A DNA stretch of 64,000 bases from Polyangiaceae bacterium (GTDB lineage: Bacteria > Myxococcota_A > Polyangia > Polyangiales > Polyangiaceae): the NCBI GenBank assembly GCA_015075635.1, contig JABTUA010000002.1:744001-808000 (forward strand), written 5' to 3'. Shown piece by piece: positions 25,925-34,685 of this stretch. The notes beneath the pieces are model-generated. The model was not told where the DNA came from, did no database searches, and saw nothing but the letters and a program-made list of their open reading frames with translations. The first letter of the stretch is position 1; the number at the start of each line of letters is the position of its first letter. Both the position numbers and the translations under genes were made by a program.

Positions 25925-26097
25925 CTCCGCGTCGAAGGTTACGCACCACCGACCGCGACACAACCGTGGACGCGGGCCGACGGCTCCCGCGCTCGCGAGG
26001 GGTCCGGAAACGCCTCGCCACAGGGCGAGAGGCAATCGGACGGGCCGCAGCGCGGGCGAGCGCTCGCGTCCCGTCCGCCTCCGGCGCGGCGCCGCCC

Positions 26098-26676
26098 TCA
26101 CTCCTTCGCTTGCGCGAGCTCGACCTCGATCTCGATGTCCACGTTCTCGCCGACGAGCACGCCGCCGGCCTCGAGGGCGACGTTCCAGGTCAGACCGTAG
26201 TCCTTCCGGTTGAGCTTCCCGCGCGCGGTCAGGCCGCGCTTGACGTTGCCCCAGGGGTCTTTCACCGCCGGGGGCAGCTCGTCCACCTCCAGCGTGATCG
26301 GCTTGGTGATCCCGCGAATCGTCAGGTCGCCGGTGAGTCGCAGGGAGTCCCCCTTGCCTCGGCGCACCTCCGTGGAGCGGAACGTGACGGTGGGGTAGCG
26401 CTCCACGTCGAAGAAGTCGGCGCTCCGCAGGTGCTCGTCGCGCTTCGCCTCGCGGGTGTCGATGCCCGTCACGTCGATGCTGGCCTCGACGCGCGAGCGC
26501 GTCACGTCTGCCTCGTCGATGACGGCCGAGCCGGTGACCGGGCCGAGCAGGCCGCGCACGTGGGCGACCATCAGGTGGCGGACCCGGAAGCCGGCGGCGG
26601 CATGGGTCGGGTCGATCTGCCAGCGGGTCTGGCGGCTCGGGGTGGTGCTGGGGCTCTGGGTTTCGAGGTGGTTCAT
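26098..26676 (-). CDS. YceI-like family protein
   Basis: 192 residues. It shows the YceI lipocalin-like fold marks: WQIDPTHAAAGFRVRHLMVAHVRGLLGPVTG, SIDVTGIDTREAKRDEHLRSADFFDVERYP and ITKPITLEVD. These proteins bind isoprenoid-type lipids in a barrel. There is no signal peptide here, so it is likely cytoplasmic. ATG 26676 has AGGGAG six to seven bases upstream. The gene is divergent from a LysR-type regulator with a shared 78-bp promoter region, the usual arrangement for a regulated target. Confidence 0.9.
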   Translation of the reverse strand: MNHLETQSPSTTPSRQTRWQIDPTHAAAGFRVRHLMVAHVRGLLGPVTGSAVIDEADVTRSRVEASIDVTGIDTREAKRDEHLRSADFFDVERYPTVTFRSTEVRRGKGDSLRLTGDLTIRGITKPITLEVDELPPAVKDPWGNVKRGLTARGKLNRKDYGLTWNVALEAGGVLVGENVDIEIEVELAQAKE

Positions 26677-26723
26677 GTCGTTTCTCCCTTTCGAGCCACA
26701 ACATGCGCCCATCCGTGCCATCT

Positions 26724-26753
26724 GCCCAATTGATAATGTATATTGTTGATCAT
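26724..26753. promoter_or_regulatory. AT-rich imperfect palindrome in a divergent promoter
   Basis: The stretch from about 26730 contains TGATAATGTATATTGTTGATCA, read in two pieces as TGATAATGTAT and ATTGTTGATCA. It is far richer in A+T than anything nearby. The outer arms TGAT and ATCA match with an AA/TT core, suggesting an operator of the LysR T-N11-A type combined with a -10-like TATATT. It lies between yceI and lysR, so autoregulation and control of the YceI gene are expected. Confidence 0.5.
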
Positions 26754-26754
26754 C

Positions 26755-27666
26755 ATGTCCTTGAATATGCGGGCGCTGAACTTGAACCTCCTGCCGGTGC
26801 TCTCCGCGCTGTTGGAGGAGCGCAACGTCACGCGCGCGGCGCGCCGCCTGGGCATGACGCAACCAGCCGTCAGCAACTCGCTCGCTCAGCTCCGCGGCTT
26901 GCTCGACGATCCGATCCTGGTCCGCTCGGGCTCACACATGGTGCCGACCGAGCGCGCGCTGACCTTGGCGGCGCCCCTCGCCGCCGCGCTCCAGAGCCTG
27001 GGCACCGCGCTCGAGCCCAGCGCCGAGCTCGACCCGAGCGCGCTCGAGCGCAGCTTCACGCTGGCGACGACGGACTACGTGACGTTCGTGCTCCTACCCA
27101 AGCTGCTCGCGAAGCTGTCGGAGGTAGCTCCCGGCGTCCGACTGCGCGTTCAAGCCTGGCCGCACCACCGGGTCCCGCCTTCGCTGGAGCGCAACGAGGC
27201 CGACCTGCACGTTGGCTTCTACGAGAGCGTGCCGCCGGGTCACCGGCACGAGCGGCTCTTCCAGGATTCGTTCGTCTGCGTCGTCCGGCACGCGCACCCG
27301 AAGGTGGGCAAGCGCCTGACGTTGGCGACCTACCTGAAGCTCGGCCATGTGCTGGTGACCCCCGAGCCGGAGGCCAAGGGCATCGTGGACGTGGAGCTCG
27401 AGCGCCGCGGTCTCGAGCGCCGCGTGGAGCTCCGGCTGCCCCACTTCTTGATGGTGCCCGCCGTCGTGGCGAGCACCGATCTGGTGGCCGCCCTCGACCG
27501 CCGCGTGGCGGAGCCGTTCTCGCGCATGTTTCGGTTGCGCCTGTTCCGACCACCCCTCGCGCTGCCGGCAGGTGGCGTGGGTCAGGTCTGGCACGCGCGT
27601 ACGGACGACTCTCCGGCCCACCGCTGGCTCCGCGAGCTGATCCGCGACGTGGCCTCGGGGTTGTGA
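26755..27666 (+). CDS. LysR-family transcriptional regulator
   Basis: 303 residues. The N-terminal winged helix (LNLNLLPVLSALLEERNVTRAARRLGMTQPAVSNSLAQLR) is a standard LysR domain, followed by an effector-binding domain beginning SFTLATTDYV. Starts at 26755 and 26767 are both ATG in frame; 26755 is used. Neither has a strong Shine-Dalgarno. The effector is unknown, though NodD/aromatic-type regulators of this subgroup are close in sequence style. Divergent from yceI. Confidence 0.9.
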   Translation: MSLNMRALNLNLLPVLSALLEERNVTRAARRLGMTQPAVSNSLAQLRGLLDDPILVRSGSHMVPTERALTLAAPLAAALQSLGTALEPSAELDPSALERSFTLATTDYVTFVLLPKLLAKLSEVAPGVRLRVQAWPHHRVPPSLERNEADLHVGFYESVPPGHRHERLFQDSFVCVVRHAHPKVGKRLTLATYLKLGHVLVTPEPEAKGIVDVELERRGLERRVELRLPHFLMVPAVVASTDLVAALDRRVAEPFSRMFRLRLFRPPLALPAGGVGQVWHARTDDSPAHRWLRELIRDVASGL

Positions 27667-27684
27667 TAGCCCGTCTGCGTCTGC

Positions 27685-28578
27685 ATGACGTGCCGCTCGT
27701 CGTTCGAGGTCGCCTTCGCCGTCGCGACTACGCTCGCGCTCTGCGCCTGTGACAAGACCAAGACCACGTCCCCCGCGCCCGCGTCCAGCCCAGATCTCTC
27801 GGTCGCTGCCAGCGCCCCTCGACCCCCGGGGAGCGCGAGCGCGGGCTCCACCCCGGAGCCGGACGGAGCGTCACCGAGCGCCCTCGACCCACCGAAGCTA
27901 CGCGACGCGGAGAGGGAAATCGCGACCATCGCGCCCTTCGACGAAGCGGGCCCCGCGGAGGCGAAGCAGCGCGTTGCTGCCGCCCTCGCGGTTTGCGGGG
28001 ACTTCCGCGAACCGGCTGTGTGGGGACGCGACGGCGACGGGTCGGGGGCGGCGCCGAGCGGCGAGCTCGTCTCCCTGTGCGCGCCCGCCACGGCGGCGAA
28101 GCTGCTCGTGCTGAGCGCGAGCCTCGAAGCCAACGACGACGCCGAGGGAGCGAAGAAGAGCGTCACGCTTGCGCTCGCGCTCGACCCCAACCTCCAGCTC
28201 CCACCTGCTGCGCCCGCGCCGCTCCGAACCGCGTTCGCGGAAGCCAAGAAGCGCAAGCCGGGGACCGTCCGGCTCGGCGCCATCACGACGACCGCCACGA
28301 CGGGGCAGAAGTCCCTCGAGGACTCCCTCGCACGCCTCGTTCCCCAGTTCCGCGCATGCTACACGCTCGGCCTGCTCGACAATCCGAACCTTCAGGGTCG
28401 CGTCAGCATCTTGGCTGTGCTCGGCGAGGCGGGGCGCGTGCAGAGCGCCACTGCGTCAGGTGACATCCCCGACGGTCGAGTCGTGAAGTGCGCGACCAAC
28501 GTGATCCGGCGCGCCGTCCTCGCGCCGCCGGACAGGGCGCCCGCCAGGATCGCAGTGCCGCTCCTGGCGAGCCCGTGA
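27685..28578 (+). CDS. Lipoprotein with AgmX/PglI-type C-terminal domain
   Basis: 297 residues. The lipobox LCAC is at about residues 19-22, followed by a Ser/Pro/Ala linker. The C-terminal 90 residues, including QFRACYTLGLLDNPNLQGRVSILAVLGEAGRV and VVKCATNVIRRAVLAPP, match the AgmX/PglI C-terminal domain. This domain resembles TonB and is widespread in myxobacteria, where it is linked to gliding-associated and envelope proteins. Two cysteines in that domain are likely disulfide partners. It starts 19 bp after lysR and may be a separate unit; its role in this strain is not known. Confidence 0.78.
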   Translation: MTCRSSFEVAFAVATTLALCACDKTKTTSPAPASSPDLSVAASAPRPPGSASAGSTPEPDGASPSALDPPKLRDAEREIATIAPFDEAGPAEAKQRVAAALAVCGDFREPAVWGRDGDGSGAAPSGELVSLCAPATAAKLLVLSASLEANDDAEGAKKSVTLALALDPNLQLPPAAPAPLRTAFAEAKKRKPGTVRLGAITTTATTGQKSLEDSLARLVPQFRACYTLGLLDNPNLQGRVSILAVLGEAGRVQSATASGDIPDGRVVKCATNVIRRAVLAPPDRAPARIAVPLLASP

Positions 28579-28665
28579 GTGGAGGGGCCGCGCATAGCGC
28601 TGGACTATGATTCAGCCTCAACTTTTCGATTGGACCAATACGGGACCCGGCCGCATCTGAAGCGC

Positions 28666-29787
28666 ATGTCCTGGTCGTTTCAGATCGCCCGCGCGTTCGG
28701 CATTCCCATCCGAGTCCACCTGACGTTCCTCTTGATCGTGGCCTGGGCCGCCTTCAGCTGGGGTGGTCGCCATGGGTTCCACGGCGCCCTGTTCGGAGTG
28801 ATCTCGACGCTAGCCCTGTTCGTCAGCGTGACGCTCCACGAGCTCGGCCACGGCGTGGCCGCCCAACGGCGCGGGCTCCGCGTGCTCGAGATCGTGCTCT
28901 TGCCCCTGGGTGGTGTCGCCGCCCTCGACGGCAAGCCGGCTCGCCCGCGCGACGAGCTGTGGATCGCGCTGGCAGGTCCGGCCGTGAACTTCGCCCTGGC
29001 GGTCGTCCTGGGCGGCGCAGCCGTCGGCCTGCATGCCATGGGCTTGCTCGACGTCGCCAAGATCCGCGGCCTCGTGCCCTCCTGGAGCACGCTGCTCGCT
29101 CTGCTCGTGCTCGGGAACCTGAGCCTGGGCCTCTTCAACCTGCTGCCCATCTTCCCGATGGACGGCGGCCGCGTGCTCCGAGCGCTGCTCGCAGGTCGTT
29201 TCGGCATGGCGCGTGGAACGCGCTGGGCCGCGGGGTTCGGTCAGATCGCGGCGCTGGGAATGGGCACGTTCGCCCTGGTCAACGGCGCGTTCCTGTTGGC
29301 GCTGATCGCGGTGATGGTCTTCTTCGCCGCGGGTCGCGAACGCCTCGACGCGACGGCGCGCAGCGCCCTCGCCGGGCTCCGCGCGGGCGACGTCGCGCGG
29401 GGCCCGAGCGTGCTCCTCCAGCCGGGAGAGCTCGTCGGAGCGGCGCTCCGGCGGACGCTCCGTACGTCGGACGACGTCTTCCCCGTGGTGCTGGGAGAGA
29501 CCCTCGTCGGCGTGGTCACTCGAGACGCTTTGGTCTTCGCCGGTCGGGCGGGGCGTCACGACGACCCGGTGGCCGCGCTCCAGACCCGAGCGTGGTCCGA
29601 GGTGGACGTGAACGCTCCGGTCGAGGTCGTGCTCGACGAGCTCGAGCGCGGGCAAAGCGCCCTGGCGGTGGTGCTCGATGAAGGCGTTCCAGTCGGCGTC
29701 ATCGCCCGAGAGCACCTGCTATCGTCGGTGCTGGCGACCAGCGCCGTCCTGGGCGGGAGCCGACCTCGCCTCACGGCCGAGCCGTGA
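28666..29787 (+). CDS. Site-2-protease family membrane metalloprotease with CBS-like tail
   Basis: 373 residues. Six hydrophobic helices, the zinc motif HELGH (His58, Glu59, His62) and NLLPIFPMDGG with Asp166 give the complete M50 active site. This class cleaves within membranes and often releases anti-sigma factors. Residues about 230-360 look like paired CBS domains (GELVGAALRRTLRTSDDVFPVVLGETLVGVVTRD, EVVLDELERGQSALAVVLDEGVPVGVIARE), which usually bind adenylates. ATG 28666 is chosen because it opens directly into MSWSFQIARAFGIPIRVHLTF. No partner anti-sigma gene is adjacent. Confidence 0.87.
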   Translation: MSWSFQIARAFGIPIRVHLTFLLIVAWAAFSWGGRHGFHGALFGVISTLALFVSVTLHELGHGVAAQRRGLRVLEIVLLPLGGVAALDGKPARPRDELWIALAGPAVNFALAVVLGGAAVGLHAMGLLDVAKIRGLVPSWSTLLALLVLGNLSLGLFNLLPIFPMDGGRVLRALLAGRFGMARGTRWAAGFGQIAALGMGTFALVNGAFLLALIAVMVFFAAGRERLDATARSALAGLRAGDVARGPSVLLQPGELVGAALRRTLRTSDDVFPVVLGETLVGVVTRDALVFAGRAGRHDDPVAALQTRAWSEVDVNAPVEVVLDELERGQSALAVVLDEGVPVGVIAREHLLSSVLATSAVLGGSRPRLTAEP

Positions 29788-29944
29788 GGTCGCCCTCGCG
29801 CCCAGCGTGCTCTTCCAGTAACCCCGTGCCTCTCCCCGCACGCAGTGTGCGGCTCGCTGCACACTCGACGGCGCTCGCGCCCTGAAGCTGCGCTCGGCGT
29901 TCCGGCACGGCCATTGCTCCTCCAGATCCGCGGAGGACGCGACC

Positions 29945-31478
29945 ATGGCTCTCGACCTGCGACCCAAGTCTGTTCTGCTCGCCGCCGCGCTCGTCGCCCT
30001 GGCCACCGGCTGCACCCTGATCGGGGCGGGCATCGGGGAGGGCTCCAGCCCGGGCGAGAACCCTCGGGAGCTCGACCGATCCGAGATCGACCAGATCCCG
30101 ACCGGCAAGAAGGTCACGGTCAGAATGCTCACCGGTGGGCACTACAGCGGCAACTTCGACCCGGCCTGGCGGAACCCGGACGGGACGCTGGACCCGAGCG
30201 CGATCGCGCTGGTGGATGGCGGGCGCCGTCGTCGCATCGCAGTGGGCGACATCCACTCCGTCACCATCGCAGGCAAGCCGGGTGGAGCCCTGGTGGGCGC
30301 GGGCATCGGCCTCGCCGCCGACGTCGCGCTGGTCGCCTTGGCCGTCAGCGCCTCCCGATCTTCGGGCGGCAGCGGCGGCAGCGGCGGCGAACAGAGCGCG
30401 GGCTCCTGCCCCCTCATCTACAGCGTCGACGGCACGTCGCGGCACCTTGACGCGGAGGTGCTCGTCGCCACCGTCTTCCCAGGTCTGGACCGCACGGACT
30501 TCGTGCGGCTCGAGCACGCAAAGGCCGAGAACGGCGAGATCCGCATCGAGGTGGAAGGTCAGCTCGGCGAGACACAGCGAGCTCTGGCCGACGCAGGCGG
30601 GTGAGCTTCGCACCATCGCCCATCCGACGCCGCCCACTCGCGCGCGCGACTGGCAGAACGCCGACATCCTCCAGAAGCTCCAGAGCGCCGATGGCAATGC
30701 CTGGGTGAGCACCCCGTTCGGCCGACGCGCCGACGTCCCCGAGGAGGTCCGGGACTACGTCGAGCTCGAGTTCTCGCTCCCGAGGGGCTCGGGCCCCGGC
30801 ACCCTGCTGCTCCACGCGCGTAACACGCTGTGGGCGGCGCACCTCGAGCGCGAGATGCTCGCCGTCGAGCCGGGAGCCGTCAACCCGCTGTACGCCGCGT
30901 TGCGCACGCTTCCCAAGCTCCAGGCCGCCGTTCGTACCGGTATGATCCGCGAGCTGGCGCTCCTGGTGAAGGTCGAGGAAAGCGGCAAGTGGCGCACGAT
31001 CGACCATGTGTGGCCGGTCGGACCCGCGACGACGCGTGCGGTCGCGGTCCCGGTGGACCTGTCGGGAGTGAGGGGCAAGCTGGTGAGGATCCGCCTCGAG
31101 TCGAGCGCGGGGCTGTGGAGCCTGGACCGCGCGGCGCTCGAGCTCGGCCCGCCACGCCGGGTGAACGCCGTCGAGCTTCGAGCCACGACCGCGCGCGACT
31201 CGAGCAAGCGGGACCGGCGGCAGGAGCTGGAGCGCGCCGACGCTCGCTACTTCGACATGCCGAATGCCGAGCGAGCAGCGCTCTCGTTTCGCGCTCCACC
31301 ACCCGCACCTGGTCTCGACCGCAGCGTGTTCGTGAAGGCCACGGGCTGGTACAGCGTGCACCCCGATGCGAGCCGCGCACCGCGCGTGGATCTGCTCGGG
31401 CTGATCGCCGAGCCCGGGGCCTTCGGGCGCTTCTCGGTCGCAGACGTCGCCGCACACGCGGCAGGGGGTGCAAGGTGA
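29945..31478 (+). pseudogene. Lipoprotein gene with internal +1 frameshift
   Basis: The first frame (29945-30604) is a 219-residue lipoprotein: signal ending ATGC, then KKVTVRMLTGG and SCPLIYSVDGTSRHLDAEVLV, halting after RALADAGG. The second frame continues without its own start from about 30600 as GELRTIAHPTPPTRARDW to 31478 (QNADILQKL, ALLVKVEESGKWRTIDHVWPVG, SVHPDASRAPRVDLLG). Removing one base from the GGG at 30599-30601 reads straight through as ALADAGGELRTIAHP. Family members are single long proteins, and the region just before the break also looks short. The GTGA overlap with the downstream synthase shows the 3' half belongs to the operon. It may be true decay or an assembly error. 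Confidence 0.65.
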
Positions 31479-32764
31479 GCCCCTCGTCCCCGTCACTCTC
31501 CGACTTCTTCGGCAGTCAGTCGGATGACCTGTTCGAGAAGTGCCGCCGGCTGAACGACTTCGTCGGTATGGCGAAGGCCGCGGGCATCTACGACTCTCAG
31601 TACCGCGTGACCCTGGACGGCCCGCTGGACCACCGGATCCGCGTCGAGAACCCGTTCACCGGTGTCACCCAGGAGATGATCTGCTTCGACTCCAACAGCT
31701 ACCTCGGGTTGCACCTGCACCCGCGGGTCGTCGCGGCCGTCGAGCGTGCGCTCCGCCGCGTGGGCTACGGAACACCCAGCGCACAGCTCCTCGGCGGGAC
31801 GAACCGGTACCTGCGCGAGCTCGAGGAGACCGTCGCCGACTTCCACGGGCGCAAGGCAGCCATCATCTTCCCCTCCGGCTACGCCGCGAACGTCGGCACG
31901 CTGACCGCGTTGCTGCGACCGGAAGACCTGTTCGTGTGCGACCGCTTCGCCCACGCCAGCATCCAGGACGGCTGCCGCTACTCCGGCGCGCGCTTCGGCG
32001 GAGCGTTCGCTCACGCCGACCTGGACGACGCCGAGCGCTTGCTGCTGCGCGACGCGCCTGCGGCCCGCGGCAAGCTCATCGTCACGGACAGCGTCTACAG
32101 CATGCACGGCGAGCTCGCGCCACTGCCGGCGCTGCGTGCGCTGGCCGATCGTCATGGTGCGCGACTCATGCTCGACGAGGCGCACTCGGTGGGCGTCCTG
32201 GGCGCGACGGGGCGCGGCATCGAGGAGCACTTCGACATGCCGGGCAGCATCGACGTGTTGATGGGCACCTTCAGCAAGGCACCCGGCTCTCTCGGCGGCT
32301 ACGTCTGCGGCGGCGAAGACCTGATCGAGTACCTGCGCTTCTTCGCGCGCGCGGGGATGTTCACGGCGTCGCTACCAGCGGCGACCTGCGCGGGCATCTG
32401 CGAGGCGCTGCGCGTCATGCAGGAGGAGCCCGAACATCGGCTGCGCCTCGTACAGAACGCGAAGCAGCTCTGGGATGGATTGCAGAGCGCGGGCCTCTCG
32501 GTGCCTGCCAGCCCGTCGCCCATCGTCCCCGTCGCGGTCGGTGAGGATCACGTGCTGTGGACCGTCGCGCGAGAGCTGTTCGATGCCGGGATCAAGGTCG
32601 GCAGCGTGAGTCATCCGGCCGTTCCCCGCGGCGAGAGCATCCTGCGCCTGACTGTGAACGCGCGCCACACCGACGCCGACATCGAGCGCACCGTGGAGGT
32701 CCTGCGGCACGTGGGCTCCCGCCACGGGCTGCTCTCCGAGCGAGAGAGAGACCAGGCCGCATGA
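31475..32764 (+). CDS. Alpha-oxoamine synthase family PLP enzyme (serine palmitoyltransferase/BioF-like)
   Basis: 429 residues from GTG 31475, which overlaps the TGA of the preceding frame (GTGA). It is a fold-type I PLP enzyme: FDSNSYLGLHLHP, GYGTPSAQLLGGTNRYLRELE, His160 (stacks on PLP), DEAHSVGVLG (Asp234, His237) and Lys268 in GTFSKAPGSLGG forming the Schiff base. This family condenses an amino acid with an acyl-CoA or acyl-ACP (Spt, KBL, BioF, HemA). The N-terminal extension of 60 residues and the FSKAPGS loop fit Spt/BioF rather than HemA. The amino acid and acyl donor cannot be read from sequence. The operon context (UbiA-like enzyme, lipid kinase) points to a lipid. Confidence 0.85.
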   Translation: MSPSSPSLSDFFGSQSDDLFEKCRRLNDFVGMAKAAGIYDSQYRVTLDGPLDHRIRVENPFTGVTQEMICFDSNSYLGLHLHPRVVAAVERALRRVGYGTPSAQLLGGTNRYLRELEETVADFHGRKAAIIFPSGYAANVGTLTALLRPEDLFVCDRFAHASIQDGCRYSGARFGGAFAHADLDDAERLLLRDAPAARGKLIVTDSVYSMHGELAPLPALRALADRHGARLMLDEAHSVGVLGATGRGIEEHFDMPGSIDVLMGTFSKAPGSLGGYVCGGEDLIEYLRFFARAGMFTASLPAATCAGICEALRVMQEEPEHRLRLVQNAKQLWDGLQSAGLSVPASPSPIVPVAVGEDHVLWTVARELFDAGIKVGSVSHPAVPRGESILRLTVNARHTDADIERTVEVLRHVGSRHGLLSERERDQAA

Positions 32765-33750
32765 CGCAGCCGTCGAGCGCGAACGCGCTGCCCCGCCCCG
32801 GATTCTGGCGCGCGTACTGGGTCACCCTGCGTCCGTACCTGTTCTTCGTGTCGGGCGCCGCAGGGCTCGCGGGGCTCGCGGTGCCCGAGCGGACCGCCCA
32901 CGCCACACTCGTGGCCGCCTTCGCCGCCTTCTTCTGCTCCTACGGTCTGGGCCAGGCGTTGACGGACGTGTTCCAGGTGGACACCGACTCGCTCTCGTCG
33001 CCCTATCGGCCGCTGGTGCGCGGCGAGGTGTCGCGCCCGCAGGTCTTCCTGGTGAGCCTGGGGGGGCTCACGCTCTGTGCCGCCACGTTCTGGTTCATCA
33101 ACGCCGAGACGGCGCTCTTGTCCGTGGCCGGGGTACTCGGGCTCGCGACCTACACGCCGCTGAAGCGCCGCTGGTGGGGCGGCCCGGCGTGGAACTCGTG
33201 GATCGTGGCGCTCTTGCCGCTGCTCGGCTTCCTGTGTGGAGCGCAGACGCTCCGCAGCATGCCCGCGGATCCCTTCCTGCCGTGGCTCGTGGGCAGCGTG
33301 TTCTGCTCGTACGCCGTCTTCGTCTTGCTCGGCTACCTCAAGGACGTGAGCGCAGACCGCGCGACCGGCTACGAGACGTTGCCGGTGCGCTTCGGGCGCA
33401 GGGCTACCGTCGCGGTCAGCGCCGTGTTCGCCGCCGCTGCGCTGGCCTTCACGAGCCTGCTCTCGCTGCGCGTCTTCGAGCAGCGTCCACCCACGCCCCT
33501 GGCCACGCTGCTTGGCGCCGGCCTCGTCTGCCTGGCGCTGGTCTGGCTCGTGCTCGCCCATCTGCGCATGGCGTGCACGGATCGGGACGACCAGGCCCAC
33601 CCCGCCATTGCCTGCTCGGTCCGCGCGTTCGTCGCGCTGCACGCCGGCGAGGCGGCATGGCTGCGCCCGGAGCTCGCGCTCTTGGGCGTCTTCCTCGTCG
33701 TTGGTCTCGAGCTCGCGCTGGCGGCTCGACCTTGCGAGAGCCAGATATGA
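32761..33750 (+). CDS. UbiA-family membrane prenyltransferase-like protein
   Basis: 329 residues with about nine membrane helices. The first polyprenyl-diphosphate motif is DVFQVDTDSLSSPYRP (Asp69, Asp74, Asp76), similar to the NDxxD type. The second is DVSADRATGYETLP (Asp195, Asp199). Both Asp-rich motifs are intact, so Mg2+-dependent prenyl (or related) transfer is plausible. The acceptor is unknown; the neighbouring oxoamine synthase and DAG-kinase-like gene suggest a lipid or long-chain amino alcohol. ATG at 32761 overlaps the TGA of the synthase (ATGA), fixing the start. Confidence 0.85.
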   Translation: MTQPSSANALPRPGFWRAYWVTLRPYLFFVSGAAGLAGLAVPERTAHATLVAAFAAFFCSYGLGQALTDVFQVDTDSLSSPYRPLVRGEVSRPQVFLVSLGGLTLCAATFWFINAETALLSVAGVLGLATYTPLKRRWWGGPAWNSWIVALLPLLGFLCGAQTLRSMPADPFLPWLVGSVFCSYAVFVLLGYLKDVSADRATGYETLPVRFGRRATVAVSAVFAAAALAFTSLLSLRVFEQRPPTPLATLLGAGLVCLALVWLVLAHLRMACTDRDDQAHPAIACSVRAFVALHAGEAAWLRPELALLGVFLVVGLELALAARPCESQI

Positions 33751-34685
33751 CGGAGAGAGCGCGTGCCCTGGTGATCCTCAACCCCGCGGCTGCGCAGGGT
33801 GCGGCGCGGGTGAAGTACGCGCGGGTCCGGGCTGCGGTGGAGGCGCACTTTCACCTGCGAACCGAGGAGCTCGATGCCCACGGCGCCTGGCAGCACGCCG
33901 TCCGGGAGGAGCTCGGGGAGGGCACCCGGACGTTCCTGGCCGCAGGCGGAGACGGCACCGTCTCCGCGGTCACGGGCGCGCTCGTCTCGGCTCACGGGAA
34001 CGTCCCGCTCGCTCAGATCGCGCTCGGCGCCGTGGGCCTCGGCTCGAGCAACGATTTCCACAAGCCGGCGCGCGCCTCGGTCGCGGGCATCCCGCTCCGC
34101 ATCGACCGGAGGGGCGCGACGCCGCGCGACATCGTCCGCGTTCGCTATCAGACGGAGCGCGAGCGACGGCACGAGCGCTTCTTCGTCATCAGCGCCTCGT
34201 TCGGGGTCACGGCGGAGGCCAATGCGTTCTTCAACCGTGGCGACGCGCTCCTCCGCGCGCTCAAGCGTCGCTGGACCGGCGCGGCAATCGCATACGCAGC
34301 GCTGCGCACGCTCTGCCTGCACTCGGCCGCCCGGGGCCGAGTCCGCGTCGGCGGGCGCGACTTCGCCGTCTCGCTCGCCAACCTCAGCATCATGAAGACC
34401 CCACACCTGTCCGGCAGCTTGCGCTACGACACCCCGGTCGGCGGCGCGAGCGGGCTCGTGGCCGTGAACCTGTGCGAGACCCGGAGTCGCGCCAGGCTGG
34501 CTCAGACCCTTGCGAACCTCGGCCGAGGTCGCTTCGTGGGACAACCCGGTACACGGCACTGGATGGCGGAAGCGCTGGAGGTGGAGCTCGACGACGAGCG
34601 CCTGCTCGAGCTCGACGGGGAGACGGTACGCGCGCGGCGCGCTTGGTTCGACCTGCTGGACGAGAGGATCATGACATGCAGCTGA
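33747..34685 (+). CDS. Diacylglycerol/sphingosine-kinase-like lipid kinase
   Basis: 312 residues. The DAGK catalytic domain is marked by VILNPAAAQGAA, the GGDGT loop at 67-71 (AAGGDGTVSAV), LGSSNDFHK and a late ELDGE segment where the second ATP-site acid lies. This superfamily (YegS, DgkB, sphingosine kinases) phosphorylates diacylglycerol or long-chain bases. The LDGE motif suits DgkB/SphK. ATG 33747 overlaps the UbiA stop (ATGA). With the oxoamine synthase upstream, phosphorylation of a long-chain-base-like product is an attractive but untested idea. Confidence 0.86.
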   Translation: MTERARALVILNPAAAQGAARVKYARVRAAVEAHFHLRTEELDAHGAWQHAVREELGEGTRTFLAAGGDGTVSAVTGALVSAHGNVPLAQIALGAVGLGSSNDFHKPARASVAGIPLRIDRRGATPRDIVRVRYQTERERRHERFFVISASFGVTAEANAFFNRGDALLRALKRRWTGAAIAYAALRTLCLHSAARGRVRVGGRDFAVSLANLSIMKTPHLSGSLRYDTPVGGASGLVAVNLCETRSRARLAQTLANLGRGRFVGQPGTRHWMAEALEVELDDERLLELDGETVRARRAWFDLLDERIMTCS

